A stretch of DNA of 64,000 nucleotides. It comes from Ctenosaura bakeri (taxonomy: Eukaryota; Chordata; Lepidosauria; Squamata; Iguanidae). The notes beneath the pieces were generated by a model that was not told the DNA's origin, made no database searches, and worked only from the letters and a program-made list of their open reading frames with translations. The position numbers were made by a program, and so were the translations under genes. The number at the start of each line of letters is the position of its first letter. Within the stretch, counting starts at the first letter, position 1. Shown here one piece after another: positions 1 to 11,300 of the stretch. The DNA lies in contig CAOLHI010001433.1 in the NCBI GenBank assembly GCA_948474755.1, forward strand, positions 186,001 through 250,000. Reading direction: 5' to 3'.

Positions 1-622
1 TGCACGAACTTTGTTTCGTGCACAAAATTACTAAAAGCGTTGCGTAAAATTACCTTCAGGCTAGGTGTTAACATGTATATGGAGCATAAATTGATTTCGT
101 CTTTAAACTTGGCTCCTGTTGCCAAGAGATCTCATTGCGTATGTGCAGATATTCCACATCTGGAAGAAAAATGCGAAATCCAGAACACTCCTGGTCCCGA
201 GCATTTCAGATAAGGGCTACTCAGCATTTATATATTTGGACATCACTGTGGTTAGCTGAGAGTCAGAATCCATGTTTTGCGTGCAAAAGATCTTGAGTTC
301 ATGCCTCATCATTTTCAGATGGTGGAGGGCAGCCACACTCCCAAATGCCTTGGAATGCCACCTAGAGGGCAGGAGGTTAATTTCATATTTTTGGGACCTT
401 TTTACCCACACCAAGTGACCCAGAAGTCAACGAAGATAGATGGGACAGACTCCTGTCTCAAATCTTGAAGGACCTTTCCTTGTCAGCACCTTGTGGGCAC
501 CTGTGTCCTAACTGGGTGCAAGACAGCTTCCCAGTGGGGTGGGTGGATGGACCCTAGTGGGGGGACTTCCTAGAAGAAGACAGTTTGGGAAAGGAGGAAG
601 TTTGGTGAGGGAGAAAGTGTTG

Positions 623-668
623 GTGAAAGCTGGAGAGGGTTGACAGTGAAAGCTGGAGAGGGTTGACA
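623..668. repeat. Tandem duplication, 23-bp unit, 2 copies
   Basis: Two identical 23-bp units beginning GTGAAAGCTGGAGAGG run from 623 to 645 and from 646 to 668. The perfect identity suggests a recent duplication in the intron. Confidence 0.9.
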
Positions 669-961
669 GTGTTTTTGCTCTGCCCCCTCCGCCGCCGTCC
701 CTGGGGACCACGGCGGTTTCCCGGCGCACGGCTGTAAGCGGAGCCTTGGGGACAGGAACATATTGTGAGAATAGAGAACGACATTGCGGCAATGAGGGAT
801 GGTTTACAAAAATAGGTTGAAGCTGATGGCTGGGGATGCTTAGAAGGACCTCCTCGCAGGCAGCTCAGCGGCAGTCGCCCACCCCGAGGCTGGCAAAGCC
901 CTTCTGTGAAAAGCAGGAGGTTTTCTCCCTCTCCGCAGGGAGATGGATTTGAACGTTGTGC

Positions 962-980
962 AGAGAGAGAGAGAGAGAGG
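962..980. repeat. (GA)n microsatellite
   Basis: A short uninterrupted GA dinucleotide run inside the intron. Confidence 0.85.
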
Positions 981-1764
981 CATGCACAAGCTGTTCTGTT
1001 TAAAACACACTCTCCTAACCATAATCTTCGTCATGTCTTGGCGAACAGAGGCTGGAGTTGGCTGATCGCGGTGTCGGTTTGGCCTGCGTCGCGGTTGCGC
1101 CGTGATCTGTAGGCTTCGCTTGCTTTTACCTGGGAAATGAAGGTTTGGTAGATTTTTAATTCTTCCAGAAGATACCCTACTGGAAGCAGCAAGGGACTGA
1201 AAGATCTGTGGATAAGCAGTAAGGGTAGTAGAGTTGCTTTCCAACCTTTCTTGACCCCCAAAAAACAATACCGTTTTCTTCCCAGTTGGCGCGACTTGGT
1301 ATAGTTGTGAGAATCTAAAGGAGGGGAGAGCAAGGTCTGGCCTGCCCAGATGTGGTTGGACTGCACTTCCCATCAGCCCAAGCTAGCACAGATGTGAATG
1401 GAGGATGCTGGGATTTGCATCCAGGAGGCCACAGGTTGCTCACCGCCTGAGCCAAAGATTGGCTCCTCTGGATTGGATTGGGCTGCAGTCCCCATCAGTC
1501 CTAACTGGGGATGGAAAGAATAGTTGAGATTATTCATTCCTAGGTCTAAAAAGAGGTTTCCTGACTTGTTGGAATCCCTGCTGGGAAAAGTAATAGATGG
1601 TTGAGGATTTTGCAGATTTCTCCCAATATTCAAATCTTCCAATGTGTTGCAGAAGAATTACTGTGAGGAGGTTGTACCTAAAAAAACCTTCTGTTTTCTA
1701 TACAGAAAATAGAATGGGGATGGCATGGAATAATTCCTCCACAGCTCTGTGGGACTTGTAAATT

Positions 1765-1912
1765 GTTGTGGTGTCCCTTCAAGTCATTTCAGACTTACAG
1801 GAACCCGGAGGTATACCCATCATCAGGTTTTTCCTGGCAGAATTTATTCAGAGGTGGGCTGCCCTTGCCTCCCTCTGAGGCTGAGAGGGTGTGACTTCGA
1901 GAACATTCTCCC
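1765..1912 (-). repeat. tRNA-derived SINE remnant (GAGAGTGTGAC family)
   Basis: The order of a cytosine-rich 'ttcaagtcatttc' head, then 'cctccctctgaggctgag', then 'ggtgtgactt' matches the reverse strand of a SINE that recurs at 43138, 44531 and 47876 in this window. It is diverged and lacks a recognisable tRNA-like head. Confidence 0.6.
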
Positions 1913-2255
1913 ACAGTGAAATGAAAAACCATAGTAGTTATTCATCCTTGCATGTGAGGCCAAAATGCTCAAGGATTTATATCTATAGTTCTGTAGGCCT
2001 TGGCAGGGGATGATGGGAGTCTTAATCCAACAACAGCCAGAGAGCCACAGGTTCCCCTGTGTTAGCATGCGTGACCCCATTCTTACCAGCCGTTGGAGTG
2101 GGAGTTTCTTGAGTCCTGATTAACCCTGTCTTGGCTGGACTTTCTAAGCCCTCGTGCATGTTGGATCCTGATGCTCTTGGCGCCTCCTTTTAACCCCGAA
2201 CCTCAGCAAAATGGCCCTCTGATCCCTCCGTTGCTTTCCCTTCCCCTTGTTCCAG

Positions 2256-2378
2256 CGACGGTGATTCGGACGCCGATTCGGAGCTGGAGGACCGCGTGGA
2301 CGGCGTGAAGTCGTGGCTGTGTAAGAACAAAGGCTCTTCCAAGACAGTCTCCGAGGACGGCAGCTTGAAGAGCAGCAG
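2256..2378 (+). CDS. MYO18A: MYO18A tail exon preceding both alternative ends
   Basis: 123 bp, flanked by a pyrimidine tract and AG at 2254-2255 and by a GT donor at 2379-2380. The first base finishes a split codon, 40 full codons follow, and AG is left over for the next exon. The translation is acidic at first and then reads [16 protein letters not shown] and EDGSLKSS, closely following the recalled human tail. Failure to splice at 2379 would read on to a stop near 2503, adding about 42 unrelated residues. Confidence 0.93.
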
Positions 2379-5300
2379 GTGGGGATCAGGGGCTGGGATG
2401 TCCCCTTTGGAGGCGAGGGTGGAAAGGGATACGGCCAAGAGTGTGGCCACAGAGAAAGGGCTGCCCCCATGTCCAGTGTTTCATTTACACATGTGGCATT
2501 ATTGACTGATTGATCGAAAAACTTTATCCTGTATTGGGGCAGCGTGCAAGTGAAACCAAGCTGTTCTAGACAACTGAAAACAGATTTTTTTGGGGGGAAA
2601 ATTTCATTTAAGCAGACTAAAACACATGCCACCATGAAGCAGATTTTTTAAAAAAGATTTACAACCAGTGCATTTTGGAACAAATCATCTAGATCCCTCA
2701 ATGGATTTTAATAAAAAGCTGTCTTTAATCTTGGCACCAAAATGAAGCCTGCACGGATGTCTGTCGGGCTTCCAAGGCAGGGGAGGGCATTTCACGGGGG
2801 TGCCCGAAGTGACTTTGGTGGGGCCCAACAAAGTATGAGAAGACCCTATGTGGCTGGTTGTTCTTCTCCATGCGGACTGGAGGGGAGACAACCAGGCGGC
2901 CGCCACATTGAAAGAGTGGCCGTTGCTGTCCCAAAACATTCACCGCCTCTGCTGGTATTGGCTCCTAAGGCCCCAGGTCTTCCTCAGTGACACGTTTGGC
3001 ACAACCCCAGCAGGGAGGGTACTGGCGTGCCCCAAAGGTGTGGCGGCCCCAGCCCCTTTCCTTCCTGATCTTACATGGCCCCTCTCTGGGGGAACGGCAA
3101 ACGGGGAGATTCTCAGGAACCAAGTCTTCAAACAGGAAACAGGTGAGGGCAGTGCTGGATTTGGGGTCTTGTGGGGCAGGGGTTGGGGGCATCTTGGGAC
3201 AACCTAGGCTTGTGGTGGGCTGGTGCTGGGGAGACCTCAGGTAGATGAGCCCCTCGTTCATTCATTCATTCCCTCTCTGGCCCCCAGAGAGCACAAGGTG
3301 AAGCCACGCTGTCCTCTGCTCTCTTTATCCTTCTGTGAGTGGGGGTCTGACCCCCTGCCCTCTCCCAGAAGGGGCCACACATCATCTGCCACGCTGGGTG
3401 CCAGGAAGGAGACCAGCTGGGCAGGAGTTGCCCCATTGCCAGCCCTTCCTTCCTTCCGTCCTTCCTTCCTTCCTTCCTTCCATTCATCCATCCATCCTTC
3501 CTTCCTTCCTTCCTTCCTTCCTTCCTTCCTTCCATCCATCCATCCATCCTGCCTTCCTTCCTTGCCTCCCTCACCAGCCTTTGGAAGTGACCAGGAACCA
3601 GAAACGGGGCTATTTATAGGACACCTGTTGCCATGGTAACCGGTGTTGGCTGCAGCAGCATCCCGGCACGGCGGCGTTGCACGGGAGGCTGGAGGTCGAT
3701 GGCGCCACTGGGTGCGCCTCGAGCTGCCGCTGCCTGCCGGTGCCCACGGGGTCTTCCAAGTGCCTTTTGTGCATCGCAGAAGAGATGCGTGGCTGGCGCG
3801 TGTCCATGGTTGCCGAGGGCCTCCCCGCCTTGCCGCCTCCTCTGCCCGGTGCTCCCCCACCCCACGCACAGCTTGGGCAGAAAATGCCCTGGGAATGGTT
3901 GCCAGCTCCCCCTTTCCTCCCGCCCCACATCGCCTGCTCAGCGAGGAGGAGAGATTTCATTTGGTTATCAAAGCCCGAGCGCTGGAGGGGGAGACTCAGG
4001 CACCTTCCTCCCTCCTTTCTTCTCCCCCCATCTTCTCCCCCTCCCTGGCGGCTTCCCCCACAGCCGTACTGACTGCCAAGCAGGGGGTAAAGATCTGAGG
4101 CACGGCTCTTAATTGGTTTAATTTATTCCTCAGCATGGATGTAAAACATTTTGTTATGGAAGATAATGCTCGCCCCCTTTATAAAAATTATTTTCATTGC
4201 CTCCCCTTCCCCAACCCCCCCCCCCGTTTTTGCCAGTGCGGGGAATCCACTGTGACACAATGACAGCGTTTTTCAGGTAGTTGACAACAAAATAAATTGA
4301 AATCAGTGGCAGATTTTTTCTTTCTCCTCTGTGGTGGTGGGGGAACAGCAGCAGTGGCGTAGAACGAGGCCATGAATTTTACAGTGCTTCTCCCACCTAC
4401 CCTATTTCTTTACACACACTCTGCCTCTCTCTCTCTCTTGCACACACAAACACACATCTCATGTTCGTGCTGTTGGTCTCAAACTCTTTCACACACCTTC
4501 TCACACACACCATTTCTTTGGTCTGTCTCTCTATCCCTCTTGAATTCATGCGCTCTCTCTTTCTTTCTGTTCCCTCCCTCTCACCCCGCAAAACGTATCG
4601 CTGCCTTTCGTTCTCCCCGGCCACCCCAATCAGGCCCGGCCTGAACCTGGTGGGCAAAGAGGGCAAACCGGCGGAGGAGACGAGGCCCGCCTCGGTCATG
4701 AGTTCCCTGAGCTACCGGAAGCGGGCCAACCTCAAGGATTCCATCGGGGGCAAAGGAGACGAGGAGACCCTCTTCTCCACCCTCAGTGAGCGCCCAGCCT
4801 CCCCGGACCGCTCCTTCCGCAAGGCCAAGCGCAACTCCGTCCCTGGGGTCGGTTTGGATGAGGCTGGGTCCGTCGCCTCGTGGAAGAAGTCTGCCGCTGG
4901 GGGAGATGAGCTGGACGGGAGGAGCTCCGTCCTCTCCCAGTCCTTCTCCGAGACCAGAAGCCACCTGGCGAAGCGCTGGTCCGTCTCGGCGGCTGAGTTT
5001 GACAAGACCTCTGTTCTTTCCACTCCGGTCAGTCACGGCGGGACCTCCTGGTGTGGTGGCTCAGAGGCTCGGGACGATGACGTCAGGTCATCCCTCAGCT
5101 TTGCCCTCTCCAGCCCGGGCAGCCTGAGGCGAAGCACCTCCCGCCTGGATGACCTCAGCCCTCCCTACAGCCGCCCAAGCTCACGCCTTTCCCTGGGCCG
5201 CTCTCAACCGGACGATGCGGCCAGCCTGGCTCTGAGCGACTCCCGATCCCTGTACAGCCAGCACTCGCTCTCCCGCAGCCTGTCGGTCCCCCCGCGGCCT

Positions 5301-8300
5301 CGGTCCTCCGCCTCGGAGGACTTGTATGCAGAAGACCCCGACATCCGCCCGGTCGGCCACCGGAGCTACCTCGACCCAGATCTGGAGGCCGCCATCCACG
5401 AGGTGCTCAACTACAAGCCCATCAAGTTCAAGCGCTCCAGCCTGGATCCCGACTCGGATGACGACCGCAGGAGTGTCCGAAGCTCCAAAAGCGCTGCCCT
5501 GTTGGAGACGACTGAGCATCCGGCCAGTGGCATACGCAGGTCAGCCTCAGCCCTGGATTTCTCCAGGCCTCACGGCACGAAGGGCAAGAGGAGGAGCAAC
5601 AGTTCTTCCAGCGACTCTTCTTCCTCTTCCTCCTCCTCTTCCTCGCCCGAGCGGCAAAGGAAGAGCTCGCGGAAGCACGCCAAGAAATCCAAGAAGAAAT
5701 CCAAGAAGAAGAAGCAGCGGCAGTCTGGGTCGTCCTCCGACTCGTCTTCGGGCTCCACTGTCTCGTACCGTAGCAACTCCAGCATCAAGAAGGGTCCCAA
5801 GCGGGCCTTGGAGGGAGAGGAGCCCAGTGCCGCCAAGGAGGGACAGGAAGCTGGGAAGTCAAGCAAGCAGCTCAAGAAGGAAGAGAAGCAACGCAAGAAG
5901 CAGGTGGACAGCCTCATGATGAAGTACCTGTACCGGCCGGAGAGCGACTAAGGCAGGTGGCATGGAGTGGTGTGAGCACGGTGTTCCTGGCTAACCTCTA
6001 ACCATGGGGGTAAGGAGGGAGGGAGGGGAGGCAGAACCAAAGCAGGAGGGTCTGCCCCCCTTGGGACTGACGGATCATCAACTAACCCAAACCAGGAGGA
6101 TGTCCAGAAACACATTTGTCATGCATGGGGGCGACGACAGATGGATGCCACAAGGTTGGCCGGGATTTGTGAACTGACTCAGTGCATGACTGTATGTCTC
6201 CAATGCCTAACCTCGTCCCCCTAGACGCTTCAACAGGCAGCAGCTGTTTCTACATCGTCAGCAGGGCTTTTAAGTGGCTCCTCGGCTGAAGCAGCGGCCC
6301 CTGACCTACAGGGACCGGTCTTGGAAGGCTGCACGGACTGCCAAAAAACGCCCCCACCCCAAGGAGAAAACAAAATTAGAAGTGGGAGGAAGTCCACTTC
6401 TGATTTTGAACAATGGATTTTTTTTTCCATGTTAAATAGTAGCAGGAAGGGGGACTTGCTACCTATTTAATATCAGGATTCCTGCTAATGGAGGGGACGC
6501 TGCCTGTTTAATAGGTGAATTCCTGCTCACTGGGTCCTCCAGATGAATCATTTCATTTTGGGGGGGATGACCACGAGAAGGCCACTCTTGGGGTCTCTAG
6601 AAGGGCTAAGGGCCACATTAACAGCCTTGGAGGGCAGCTGTGGTCCCAGGGCCCCAAGTTGGCCACCCCTGCTGTAGGGGTAGATTTCGAATCCAGGCTC
6701 CTTGGAGCTAAACCTCCGACAGTTAAGGAGGCCCTTGCCTTTTGTGTTTTGCATGGCCTGTAGCTTCCTTGAACTGGTACAACGGGAGGCGGGTTCCGTG
6801 CTGGCGGTAGGTATCAAAGATGCCACGAGGCACAAGCCTGACCCATTTCCAAGGGCGGCACTCTAAACAGCGGTTTGAAATCGTTTTCCTGGATTGGCGA
6901 CGGATTGCTTGGCCGGGTGATGACGTTTGCGATTCTATTTTTTAAGGCCTTTCCTCTGATTTGTCTGTGTGTTCTCTTGTCTGGTGAAACTGAAGTTGGA
7001 GGAACGTGTGTGTGTGTCTTTGTATGTTTGTGCATGTGGTGTGTTGTACGTTTGCAGAAGAACCCTTGCTCGTACCTTTGATTTGTATTTGATAGTGTCC
7101 AACAGGTTTTTCTGCACAGACTGAAGTCCCTTTTGGGGTGTGTAAGTACTAGATGAAAATGCACAGAAATAGGCTTTTTTTTTTTCCAGTGGAGAAAACT
7201 GGAAATTTTTTCTCCTTATTTTCAAGAATGAAAAAAACAAAAACAAAACCCATGAATCTTGGAAGGGATTCAAGGGCCATCTGGTCCAACCCCCTGCCAT
7301 GCTGGAAGTCACGACCACAGCACACCTGAAAGATGCCCATCCAACCTCTGTTCAAAGACCTCCAAAGATGGAGGTCCAACTCCATCTCCAAAGATGGACC
7401 TCCAACTCCCTGAGGCTGCCCATTCCCCTGTTGAACAGCTCTTACAGTGAAAAAGTTCTTCCTTAATGTTTAGGTGGGATCTCTTTTCTTGTCATTTGAA
7501 CCCATTCCTTTGCATTCTGGTTTCTGGAGCAGCAGGAAACAAGCTGGCTCCATCTTCTCCATGACATCCCTGTATCGTCGTCTTCTCCAGCCAAACATAC
7601 CCGGCTCCCTCAGCCATTCCTCGTAAGGCTTGGTTCCCAGAGCTTTGTCCATGTTGGTCCTCTGGACACATTCCATCTTGTCCTTATCCTTCTTGGACCG
7701 GGGTGCCTAGAACTGGACGCAGAATTTGAGCTGAAGTCTGACCAAAGCTGAGTCGTGCCCACTGTGACTTCCCATGAGCCATACGCTCTACTCCCCCTCG
7801 CTTTTCCCTTTTGTCTTCCCCGCTTGCATCTTCCTAAGAAGGGCTGCGCAGGATCCGACCAAAGGCCTGTCTCATCTCGCGCTCCGTTCCCTCGCTCCCC
7901 CAAGGATTAGCAGCAGAAGGAAACGGGACACTGAGACGCTTTAATCCTCTCCAGGGCTGTTTCAGAACTGGCTGTATTTATTTCCCGCACAATTAATGGG
8001 CTTCCGTGTACTTCTGCCCTCTCCCATATGCAGGCAGGAGATTAGTGGCTACGTGGCAGAGAGATGGATGTTTGCGCTCCTGGTTTTTTTTCCCCCCCAA
8101 AAAGGAAATAATAATAATGGAGCGAAGGGGGAATACCAGCTCTTGAAGGAGCCTGTGTCCTTCTCAACGAGGTTCTTCTTTGCTTTGCTTTTGTGTTTCA
8201 TCCAAAGCCACTCCAAATGCAGGTTGGCGTTAGTTTCTCAAAGCTGGCCACCTTTTGCTCCTCGGTAAGCAAACAGTCCGAGGAAGGGGTTCAGGGTTCT

Positions 8301-11300
8301 CTCCCTAAAAAAGGAGCCATTAGGACCTCAAGACAAGGGACTTTTCTGGTGCTAATGGAGCTGAAATTTTTATTACCCATCATTTATTGCTCTTTGTCCC
8401 TACTCCTCACGTGTCATCCGACTGCACTGACATCTCTCTGTACCATCTTAACTGACGACATTATGTTGGCCTGTGGCTTAACATCATCACCGTTTTCCCC
8501 CTTGTGTGGTTTCATTTAATATCTTTGCCTGATGAAGAAGCCAGTGACACCTTGAAAATCTGCATGATGTATTTTATGCTTTGGAGTTGGCCCAAAAAGG
8601 GAACCCCTGCTAGTGGATTTTGGATTTTGTGGCATTTTGCTGCACGGCCAACATGCCTACCCCAAATATGTTTTTTTGATCTGAGTCCTGCTTGAGTGGC
8701 TTGTGATTCTGTGGGGTAGCAAAGAATGGGTGACTGGTTGCAGGATCATTAAACTTCCCCTTGTCCTCCTGCATCACCGCCAGCATAGGACGGCTGGATC
8801 GGCTGGAGAAGAATGGGGAATCTTTAGCTCTTCCTGTCCAAAGAAGCACCCAAGAATCAGTCTGTTGCTCTCCTTTGCTGAGTTCTCCTCCTTTTTTTGT
8901 ACCCCCCCACCCCATTGAGAAGTGTATTTTGAGCTTGGGGGGATCTGGCATTCAGATGCCACAGTGCCACCCATCAGGCTGTGGGCTGAGACCCAGAAAG
9001 CAGAGGTGTCATTCTCCAAAGAAGCAATGAGTAATTCTATCAATTTTCTTCCCATTGCAAAGAAGTCTTCACAAACGGCCCAGTTAAGTCCCCAGTTGGG
9101 GGACTTAATTCCCAGCAAGATTTGCACATGTTGGGGTTTTGGGGTTTTTTTGTGCAGAAAACAAGGAGGTCCTGCTTCTCTAGCAAAAAATGTTGTTCTC
9201 TGCGCAAAACAACCCTCCATGAATTTTGTGCAAAAGAAGGCCTGAGCTGGAAATGTTTTTGTCGGTGCAGGATTTTTCTTGCCGACACTCAAATAAACAT
9301 GGTTTTTTGGGACCGTTTTCGGGATATTTTGGAAGGCCTGCTCCATCCCTCGTGGAAAGTAAGAGGAGCTGAAGAAGCCGCCTCTGTGTTTGATAAAACT
9401 GAGCCCTCCCCGGCAAGGCACTCTGCCTGCCAGTGCTTGGCAGCTGTTCCCGCCTGCAGCCGAAGCCCTTTGTTTGCCCACGTTGATGATGTGACAAGGG
9501 AGAGGCGGGTGACAGGAGTGTGCAAGGGGAGGGAGACAGCATTTCCCCCCCATGTTGGTTCTGCAGCAAAATACGAGGAGAGGAAACACAATTGCAGCAG
9601 AGGGGAAAGGGTTTTTCTATGGGTTTGTGCATAACTTTCCCCCCTTCCTGAAAAAAAAAAATTAAATTGTTTCCGACAGCCGCGAATAGGAGAATTATCT
9701 GGGAAGGACAGCGTGAGGCTGTGGGGTGCGTGCGTGCACGCGTGTGTTTTTAAAGCAATTTCTTTTTAAACCGTTCAATTGCTGTAGCAGCCTCCTGCAG
9801 CTGGGGGAATGTTGTGCTTTAGATTTCTTAATGCACTTAACGCTCCAGCTGACATAACAGAAATGGAGCCGGGAGGGGCGAGATTGGGTTTGAGCGAACG
9901 CGGAGGGCATGAGGGGGGTGGCAGGGAAGAGGCGCCGGCAGACAGAAAAGGGAACGGAGGAGGAGGAGGATGCGTTGGCTGGGAGCCGCTGCGCAACACA
10001 GGGTGTAAGGTATGGTCGTCGTGGAAGACTTGACGTCTTTGTGTATCTTCGCACGCATCCAACTTTCTCTTCTCCCTTCTTACGCACATGTGTGTCAGCA
10101 CGTGTAGGAAGAGAGAGAAAGAGCTGGTGAATGTGACTTCAGCAATGTGCATTGTCAGAGGGAGAGAGATCTTTTAATCCAGCTGGAGGATGTGCCTTTG
10201 TTTTGGACTACAACTCCCCAGAATCCCCCAGCCAGCAGAGCATAAGGGACCCAGGGCAGAGAGAAAGGCCTTACCCAAAAGACATCCAAACATGGGCATC
10301 TGTGGAGATGGATGGTCCTCCGGATAGCCTGGACGTACTCTTCATAGGCCAAAATACGCACCTCTCATTGTGCTTGGAAATGGATAGCAGAGCTGTTGCA
10401 GCAAAGAAGTCCCCCGCTCCCTGGAGCCAGCCCCAGTTAACAACCTGGCTGCGGCTCTTTGGGCAGCCTGAAGTTTTGAGCACTTTTCAAACGCAGCCCC
10501 ACACAGAACGGATAGCCCAAAGAGGATGTAATCAAGAGAGGCCTCACCCTGGCCGGGTCCAACGTCTTTTGGAAAGGGGACACCGGCCTTCCTTGTGCAA
10601 ATGCATTCCTGGCCACACTAAAACCTGAGCTTCCAGATTCAGGACTGAATCTGGAAGAACACCCAAGCTGTGAACCGGAGATTTCAAGGGGGAACATAAC
10701 CACATCCAGCAGAGGCGGAATCCCTACACCCCAATCTGCCTTTGCCCTGACCTGGAGCACCTCTGCCTTGTTTGGATGAAGTACCCGTTATTCTTCTTTT
10801 ATCTTTTTTTGACTCTGAGGTCAGCTGCCAGTTGCAGAGCGGAGACCTTAGATGCATCCGCAGCCAACCGGGGATGCCAGAGGCAGGCAGTGGTGGAGTT
10901 TGTTGGGCATTGGAGTTTCTCACGGTGTTAGCCCCATTGAGGGGGAAAATACGAAAGCTAGAACAGTTAGAAGCCAGCCTTCTTTTGGCAGAGTGGGAGA
11001 GAAAGCCTGCCTGCCTGCCTGCCACGGACTCAGATCTTCTGGTCAGGACTCTCTTCCGATTGCAGAGCAGCTGTTGATGGAGTCTCTCTCCCTCATTTGC
11101 ATGAGCCTTAAATCTGAACAGATCTGAGACCCATATTCCCAGAGCTTGAGAGGCGATGGCTAGATCCGCGTGGCTCTCCTGCTGCTTAACTTAGAGCCTT
11201 ACCTGCCCGGAACCACTGCACAAGTCAAGAGGTGGATTCCCAGCTAGGCGTTCGGGTTGTCAGAGGGCTTAAACAGACCTTGGTGCCTTCGTGCAGCCTA

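Larger units (their letters stand above)
1..2255 (+). other. MYO18A: MYO18A intron (3' part)
   Basis: No coding segment fits the myosin coiled coil here, and the stretch ends in a pyrimidine-rich tract and AG at 2254-2255. It contains a 23-bp tandem duplication, a GA microsatellite, and a minus-strand SINE near 1765-1912. Relics of the 'optimised' dispersed sequence with TTGTAGTCC-like motifs are near 1350-1520 and 2005-2060. Confidence 0.75.
2379..4633 (+). other. MYO18A: MYO18A intron upstream of the alternative exon
   Basis: The intron starts with GTGGGG and ends at CAG (4631-4633). It holds a CTTC/CATC microsatellite at 3443-3568 and a long CT- and CA-rich stretch at 4378-4560. Such pyrimidine and CA tracts in the transcript are known targets of PTB and hnRNP L family splicing regulators; that they act here is inference. 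Confidence 0.8.

Noticed and set aside
3258..3869. 203-codon and overlapping frames around 3223-3639
   Set aside because: They are driven by the CTTC/CATC microsatellite and lie within a MYO18A intron.
4698..5951. A separate gene starting at ATG 4698
   Set aside because: The frame is open upstream to the splice acceptor and matches the phase of the preceding MYO18A exon, so this is an alternative terminal exon, not a free-standing gene.
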